Positions 57,690 through 64,000 of a DNA stretch of 64,000 nt are shown here, one piece after another. Source of the DNA: Lithospermum erythrorhizon (Eukaryota; Streptophyta; Magnoliopsida; Boraginales; Boraginaceae); the NCBI GenBank assembly GCA_019722365.1, contig JADFUC010002234.1:1-64000 (forward strand), given 5' to 3'. The notes beneath the pieces are model-generated. The model was not told where the DNA came from and did no database searches. It saw nothing but the letters and a program-made list of their open reading frames with translations. Both the position numbers and the translations under genes were made by a program. Numbering within the stretch: the stretch's first letter is position 1; each line of letters starts with the position of its first letter.

Positions 57690-58200
57690 GTCGAGACCAA
57701 ATTACTAGACAATTTCTGAAGAAGGATCACACGAGTTTAAGTGTCGTGACACAAGAGGCTGCTGTCGAATTCTTGGAGGCATTAGAGGCAAAGTTTGAAC
57801 CGATGGGTTTGGGGGATGAGTTAAAGGTGAGATTCGCGGTGTACGGTTGTCAGGCGGGCTAGGAGTTGGTGGAACCGTGTCCCAAAAGATTTGGTGGCTA
57901 GGGGAGAGATGCCGATCACATGGGTTCGATTCGGGGAACTCTTTAGGCAAAATTTTTGTTTGGAGACTTCATGTATGCGATGGAGAGGGAGTTGATCCGG
58001 ATACGGCAAAGGAGGAAGCAGGGCCGGTTGATGGGTATGAAGAGAGGTTTTAGCGACTTGTGCCATTTGATTCGAGTGTACTTGAGCTACGGTGGATCTC
58101 GGAGTTTCGTCGAAATTTGAGGCTACAAATTCGTGAGAGACTGTCCTTGTTTACTTACAGCCGGTTTTCATGGGTTGAGGGATGCTGAAACTTTGCGGTG
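57690..58200 (+). pseudogene. Tekay gag remnant
   Basis: Positions 57730-57860 encode AVEFLEALEAKFEPMGLGDE and KVRFAVYGCQ, then in other frames FRQNFCLETSCMRW-like sequence and ERELIRIRQRRKQGR, the usual course of a gypsy gag capsid. Stops and shifts break it. Confidence 0.72.
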
Positions 58201-58708
58201 GAGAGAGAGAGGCGTAGCGAAGCTAGAGTGAAAAGAGAGGAGGTGCGATGTGGTAGGCTGAGGCGTACCGGCCGAGGGGATTTCGAGAGGAATTTTCGGC
58301 CACTTTGCCGGAGACGAGCCATTCGGTACGATCTGTTTGGCCAGTTACCGGGGGCTTTACCGGCGTCTCGCGCACCTCCCTTAGAATGAGTGGTTTTATG
58401 GGTGGTATTTAAGTTAAGTGTTACCGGTGAGTGGGCCTGGTGAAATTGTTAGCACCGGTAATGTGTTACCCGATCGACGGGGCATTTGAATGTGTGTCCT
58501 TAATGGTACCCAGTAGAGAGCAACCCGCCAGTTTAGGAAACCTGATTTGGGAGAAGTGGATTTTAGGAGTGATCGTGGTGGGCCAGTTGGAGGCAGTCGA
58601 GCCCGAGTTGGTGGTAGAACCGGTGGGTGGGGCTGCTTGATATGAGTGGATTTGGCAGCGGAGGGCAAATCATTGGAGTCCTGTGAGGAGGCCTGAAGAT
58701 ATTCGAGA

Positions 58709-58948
58709 ATGGTGACAGGTACCCTATCTTTATATGGCTTTGATGCTCGCGTATTGTTTGATTCTGGAGCCACACACTCTTTTATATCTCTGAACTTTGC
58801 TAAAAAGCTATCTTTGAGTTACGAACTTCTGAGAGTACCTTTAATATGTGACTTGCCGGTGGGAGAATCGGTTGAGATGATTGAGGTTTATAGAAATTTT
58901 CCCTTAAGTGTTGACAATCATGTATTAAGTGGATCTATTACCCTTTGA
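58709..58948 (+). pseudogene. Tekay protease
   Basis: It reads VTGTLSLYGFDARVLFDSGA then THSFISLNFAKKLSL and CDLPVGESVEMIEVYRNFPL: the retroviral-type aspartic protease with its catalytic DSGA. This 79-codon piece is intact, but its links to gag and RT are broken. Confidence 0.85.
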
Positions 58949-59159
58949 GTTAGTGGTTTTGACTTGAATTTAGAGATGGATTGGTTGGGGAAAACACCAT
59001 GCGGTAATAAATTGTCTGTGGGGTGTGTTTACTAATGATGGGCACAGTTACAGTTGTTGGGGGATAGGAGAGTTTTACCATCTTTATGCGATCTCGGTGT
59101 TAGAAGGCCGTAGGATTATTGAACAAAGGGATGTATTGGGTATTTGGGTTATGTAGCGG

Positions 59160-60560
59160 ATTTGAACAAAGATGAGCCTAAGCTTGAAAATGTCCGGATT
59201 GTAAGAGAATTTGAGGATGTGTTTTCGAAGATTTGCGGAACTACCTCGAGCGAGAGGGTGAATTTTCGATCGAAGTGAGTGCTGAGAGCGACTCGATATA
59301 CATGGCACCTGCGAATGCCCCCTTGAGAGTTGAAGGAGTTGAACCTGCCTTGATTCTGCGGGAGTTGTTGGAGAAAGGGGTTTGCTCAGGCCGAGTTATT
59401 CTCATTAGGGTGCTCGGTATTGTTAAGTCCAAGAAGAAGGATGGGGCGATGAGGCTTTGTATTGATTAGAGCGGTTGAACAAAGTGACTATTAAAAATGG
59501 GGTACCCGTTGCCAGGATTGATGACCTTTTCGACCAGGCGGGGATGCAAAGGTATTTTTCAAAATTGATTTGAGATGCGGATATACCAATTGAGGATTAA
59601 GGAAGATGATATATCAAAATCGAGGCTTTGAGCAAAGATCACAGACGCTATGAGTTCTTGGTGATGTCGTTTAGTTTGACAAATGCCCCAATGACTTTCA
59701 TGGACGATGAACCGTGTTTTGGGAGTTCTTGGATAAGTTAGGTAGTTGTATTTATTGATGACATCTTGATCTATTCGAGGGAGTGAGTTGGAACATGACG
59801 AACATTTAGGAAATGTGGAGATCTTCACGGGCAAGCAAGTTTATGCAGCGAAGTTTTTCAAAGTATGTGAATTTTGGTTGGGAAAGGAGGTACAATTCTT
59901 GGGTCATGTTATCTCGAGGCCGAGGGTGTTAGTGTGGACCCACAAAGGTGGAAGCCGTGATGAATGGGAGAAGGCCCTTTAGTGTGGCCCGAAATTTGAG
60001 AAGTTTATTGGGTTTTAGCCAGGGTGTATAGAAGATTCATCTGGAGCTTTTAGTTGTCGATGCTCCATTGTTCAAGTTGAGAGGAAGGGTATGCCATTTT
60101 GTGTGGGGCGAAGAGTGTGATACTTTGTTTCAATGAGCTAAGAGGAGATTGACTACAACACCGGTCAATTGACACTACCGTGGGGAGCAGAGGGTATGTG
60201 GTGTATAGCGTGCTTGGCATCGGGGTTAGGTTGCGTATTGATGCAAAATGGGAGGTAATAGCGTATATTTCTCGACAGTGAAGAATCATGAGGAAAAATT
60301 ATCCTACCATGATTTGGAGTTAGCACTTAATTTTTAAACTACAATTTGGAACAACTATGTATGGGGTTAAATGCAAATGTTTACAAATTACAAGAGTTTT
60401 GAGTATATTACCTGAGAGGGAGGCTGAATTTGGGAGGGCAGCGAAGGTGGGCGGAGATTTTTGAGTGACTACGATGTGTCGATTGAGTATCATCGGGAAA
60501 AGCAAATGTAGTGGCGGATGCTTTAAGCCGAAAAGGAAGGTGGAAGAGGCCAAAGAGGCA
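59160..60560 (+). pseudogene. Tekay reverse transcriptase/RNase H
   Basis: RT start near 59240-59470 ending KSKKKDGAMRLCID; then ELNKVTIKNGVPVARIDDLF; the active-site box as VFIDDILIYSR at 59748-59780; KEVQFLGHVISRPRV near 59885-59930; and the RNase H end NVVADALSRK at 60503-60533. At least six frame changes lie between these blocks. Confidence 0.85.
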
Positions 60561-60699
60561 GGTTGAAGCAGATTAGGGTAAACTTTGAGGTTGCGGTGAT
60601 GGATTCTTATTAGCTTTATATAAAGGTAGGGCACGTATTGCTAGATAAAATAGAAGAAATACAAAAGAAAGTGAGAAGGTGCGAGGCTTGATTGAGAGC

Positions 60700-61440
60700 G
60701 AAAGAGGGAGGTAAACTTTGAGTTACGATTGTGGCGATAATGATGATGCGATTAGGAGAAGCGAGTGGTTATGCCCAGCTTTGCGACCTAAAGGGAGATC
60801 TTGGATGAAGCTCGCGTCTGCTTCGTATAATATCAAATCCGGGAAGTACGAAAATGTACCGAAATTTAAGGGAGAACTATTGGTGGCTGGGAATGAAGAA
60901 AGAAATTACTGATTTTGTAGCGAAGTGCTTAATTTGTCTAGCAGATCAGATTGACCGTAAAACCGTCGCGGAAGTGCTGGACTTTGTGTTTGGGCTTCCG
61001 AAAACTAAGAAACGAAATGATGAGATTTGGGTAGTTGTGGATAGGCTGTCTAAGACAGCTCATTTTCTACCTGACTAAATAACCCATTCAGGCTGGAGAG
61101 AATTTATTTAGAAGATGTAGAACTGAAATTAATTTGGGAGGCTACAGGAGATATTGTTTCGGATAGGGATCAGAGTTCACTTCAAGGTTTTGGGGAGGCT
61201 TCCAGGAGGCATTGGGGACGAAGGTCAATTTGAGTACTGCATTTCATCCTCAGACGGATGGATTATCCGAGAGAAACTGAATCTGAGCTTGTGTTGAGTT
61301 TCTCTTGTAAATTGGGATGAGGAGTTGCGAAAATGGAGTTTTCTTATAACAATAGTTTTCAAGCTAGCATTGGGATGGCACCATTTGAAGCCTTGTATGG
61401 TCGAAGGTGTAGAACTCCGATATGTTGGAATCAGTAGAGA
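60700..61440 (+). pseudogene. Tekay integrase
   Basis: The zinc-binding part reads MYRNLRENYWWLGMKKEITD then FVAKCLICLADQ; the core begins EIWVVVDRLSKTAHFLP at 61020-61073; then HPQTDG near 61246-61262 and [19 protein letters not shown] near 61373-61429. Degenerate. Confidence 0.85.
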
Positions 61441-61669
61441 AGGAGAAGATTATGAATTAAAGTTGGAGGTTCAATAGATAGAATAAAAGGTGATCTGTGA
61501 CTTGTTGAGAGCGACCACGGGATAGACAAAAATGCATGATCGGCGTCAGTAGACTTGTCGTTCGAGGTGGAGTGACGGTATTTTTGAAGATATCTCCATG
61601 GAAGGGTGTAATGAGGTTAGGAAAGAGTTGGTCCCGATGCGTTGGGCCGTTTAATCTTGACAAAGTGGG

Positions 61670-61975
61670 GCTTGATAGCCTACCGTTTGGCCTTTGCTGA
61701 AATTGGAAAAGGATTCACGATGTTTTCATGTTCACCTTGAGGAAATGCGTGCGGATAGTCGCATATTTTAGAGTTTACTGCCGGATGGCTTGGGTGTAAA
61801 ACGACTATAGGGAAGGACCGGTGAGGATCTGAGATCGAGAGAAAGAGAAGGTGTTGAACAAAGAAGTGAAATTAATAAGGTACATTGAAAAAATCATTAA
61901 GTAAGAGGAAGCCACGTAGGAGCATGAGGAGGATATGACAATTACCTGGCACCATCTAGGGAAAGCTGATGATTT
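61670..61975 (+). pseudogene. Tekay chromodomain-like end
   Basis: Blocks like AYRLAFA, PVRI-DREKEKVLNKEVKLIRY, and EEAT-stop-EHEEDM match the usual chromovirus end. The Trp codon of EEATWE is TAG at 61917-61919. Confidence 0.65.
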
Positions 61976-62043
61976 AGTTGTTTGATTTAATTTTACTGTG
62001 CTTTGGTGAGTTGAGAATTTCGGGCAAAATTTTGTTAGGTGAA

Positions 62044-64000
62044 TGTAAGCGGTATCGACTCGTTAATTAATAAATTAAAATGTGGGTTAACTCAGAATGA
62101 TTAGTAAAGAGGTAAAACCTTCCCATATTTATATGCGATAAAATAAAGTTGAGAATTATAATTAAAGGCAAGTTGAATCGAGAGGTATCGCTTGGGCAAG
62201 CGTTAATTCCTTATCGAATAAACGGCTCGTTTTCCTCACTTACCAAACAACCCCTTAAATAAAAAGCAAAACAAAAAATAAAAAGCCCACTTTCCCATTT
62301 CGGCAAATGGGGCCGCCACTGCCACAGTTTTCTTTCTCCGATTTCTCACTAAAATGCATGACTTTGGACCCCCAAAATTTCTTGAGTTTTCTCGTCATCC
62401 TCTTGATTCAAGGTAAAAAAGGCCGAAATTTTTGTGTGTTTCTCGGTTTAGAGCTAGGTTGACTTTTTGTTGACTTTTGGGTTTGGATTTTTATTGCTTA
62501 ATTTGATTCTTGGGCTTGAGTGGATTCTTGAGTTTGAAGTACGTGTTTTGGATGAAAATTTGGGGCGTTTAGGGGACGTTGACTTTTTGGAATATTCTTT
62601 GACTTCGGACTTTGGGATGTCTCGTATATAATTATTGTCTAGGCGAAATTCTAGTATAGAAGGAGATTATAATAATCGATTTTAGGGGTAGAAAAGTGTT
62701 GGAAAAGTTGGGTTGACTTTTTAGGGTTTGATTTGGTGACGTGTTAAAATGATATAATTATCGTTTGGCGCTTTTTATTTTGTTTAGAGGTGAAATTGTG
62801 GTTTAAGTAATTGGGATGAATATATGTTGCAATTAGTGTTTATTAGTTTGGTAGTAATAGTTGGGTTTTTGGGATTAGAGGTTATTAAAATGGGTTAATT
62901 AGTGGAAAAGGATTCATGGTAGGTTGATTAGAATTGTTTAAGGTGTTAGTATTTGGGTTAGATGCGAGGACCGATAATGTAGGAGGTTGGGACTAGTTGC
63001 AATTTTGTCGTTAAATACCTCTTTGTTGAAGTTTAACTAGTAGCAATTCTTACTAGAGGGACTAATGGTATTAAGTTGCTAAAAAGATAATTTATAACAA
63101 AATTAGTAATTGTACTTTCGGTGTTTTGTTTAGACTCGAGCATGAGGAAAAACTTGCGGTCGATTATTTGCTTGAGCTAGTGATGCTTAACCAAGGTGAG
63201 AGGATTTATCTTTAGTTTGATAACTTGTCCTTCTACGTTTGGTAGAAGTATGAAGTGAATTGATATGTGATTATATTTGTATTATGAACTTATATGTTGG
63301 TGTAGTTGTGGTGTAAAAATGTTGAGATATTTGATGGTTGTGTTAAATACATTATGGTAGTATGTTCTATATGGAATTGTTGACTTGGGTATATTATGGG
63401 CACTACGTGAGGGAATGTTGTGGGTGTTTGCCTTAATTGTTCTATACAGGTTGTTAGTTCTTTGTGTGGATGAATTAAGATGCGTGGATGTGTTGTCATG
63501 GTTGGTATGTATGTGTGATGTTAGTTGTTGGTCATGTTTGGTTTTTATTATAGAGGTGAATTAGCGCCCGTGTTAGGATGTGGGCATATTGGAGTCGTAT
63601 GTAGGGGTGGATTTGTAGATGAAGGTGTGTTTTGTGATGATATGGGTGATCGAGAGGTAGGCACGGGGAAAAGGATATGATATTATATTTATGTTCCATG
63701 GAGTGAGCCACGCGGAAGAACAACGACATTATATAAATGTCGGATAAGTTATTACGTGCATGGTCTTGCGTTGTGTTGACCTTGGTGGATAATGTCACCG
63801 AGTGCGAAATGTCGATCTTGTCGTGAGTGCTTTGTTTTGAGTTCTTTTATATTGTTATTGTGCTATATTTGTTATGCGGAGAACTTATGTGTTTTGTTTG
63901 TGGGTGTATGACATGCTATCTGGATATATCATAGAACTAAACGTAAATGAGTCCTTAAAATGTGTATATGTGATGATGGTTATTACTATTGTATTATGAA
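62044..64000 (+). repeat. Tekay-type 3' LTR, partial
   Basis: It starts TGTAAGCGGTATCGACTCG, after AGGTGAA. Comparison with the 5' LTR suggests about 500 bp are missing beyond the window. Confidence 0.75.

Larger units (their letters stand above)
54746..64000 (+). mobile_element. Ty3/gypsy chromovirus (Tekay/Del type), 3' LTR cut by window end
   Basis: Order on the plus strand: 5' LTR about 54746-57244, primer site, gag, protease, RT, RNase H, integrase, chromodomain-like C-terminus, purine-rich AGGTGAA, 3' LTR from 62044. Pol order with integrase last, and the EEATWE-type end, fit chromoviruses. Every domain has frameshifts or stops. Confidence 0.85.

Overview
The window is nuclear DNA from a flowering plant, probably a eudicot. 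It is AT-rich and dominated by decayed, nested Ty1/copia and Ty3/gypsy (chromovirus) retrotransposons, a CACTA DNA transposon, a SINE-like insertion and simple repeats. No long intact ORF is present and no bacterial-type operon, rRNA, tRNA gene or CRISPR array was found. The species cannot be named from the sequence.

The one host gene I can support is on the minus strand and is made only of exons too short to stand out as ORFs. It is a JAZ/TIFY jasmonate-signalling repressor, closest in layout to the JAZ3/JAZ4/JAZ9 (TIFY6/7) group. Seven candidate exons run from 54141 (start) down to 26159 (stop): an N-terminal MERDFLGL exon, two serine/threonine/proline-rich exons, an exon with a diverged TIFY core, an exon finishing the TIFY domain, a Jas-motif exon, and a terminal exon with the conserved PY tail. 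Reading frame is kept across every junction except exon 3 to exon 4, which is ambiguous. The gene spans about 28 kb because its introns are packed with transposable elements. A CACGTG G-box lies about 107 bp upstream of the first ATG.

Layout. 1-4619: decayed copia element C1 (minus). 4980-18077: a second copia element C2 (minus), split by a nested copia LTR (starts 7734), itself split by a non-autonomous chromovirus-like element with 2.8-3.0 kb LTRs and no coding region (7980-15695). 18078-24697: a CACTA element with arrays of CCGTCTCCA/CCGACTCCA subterminal motifs, remnants of a transposase-associated gene, and a 1.4 kb AACTATTC-type low-complexity block. 24705-25980: 3' end of a third copia (C3). 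26159-54141: the JAZ gene, with its introns holding a diverged inverted repeat (27065-28625 versus 42235-43450), a SINE-like insertion, a chromovirus solo LTR (about 31937-34600), a GC-rich block with direct-repeat edges (36964-37246), a diverged tandem array (37430-38880), a short LTR-pair copia derivative C4 (39234-41405), an unclassified retroelement block ending exactly at exon 3 (to 47401), and a copia C5 with both LTRs (48851-53415). 54746-64000: a Tekay/Del-type Ty3/gypsy chromovirus (plus) with 5' LTR, PBS, decayed gag-pol and part of the 3' LTR, which runs off the window.

The most interesting structure is the inverted repeat: its arms lie in the introns on either side of JAZ exons 4 and 5, so in the pre-mRNA they could pair and favour back-splicing or skipping of the TIFY-coding exons.
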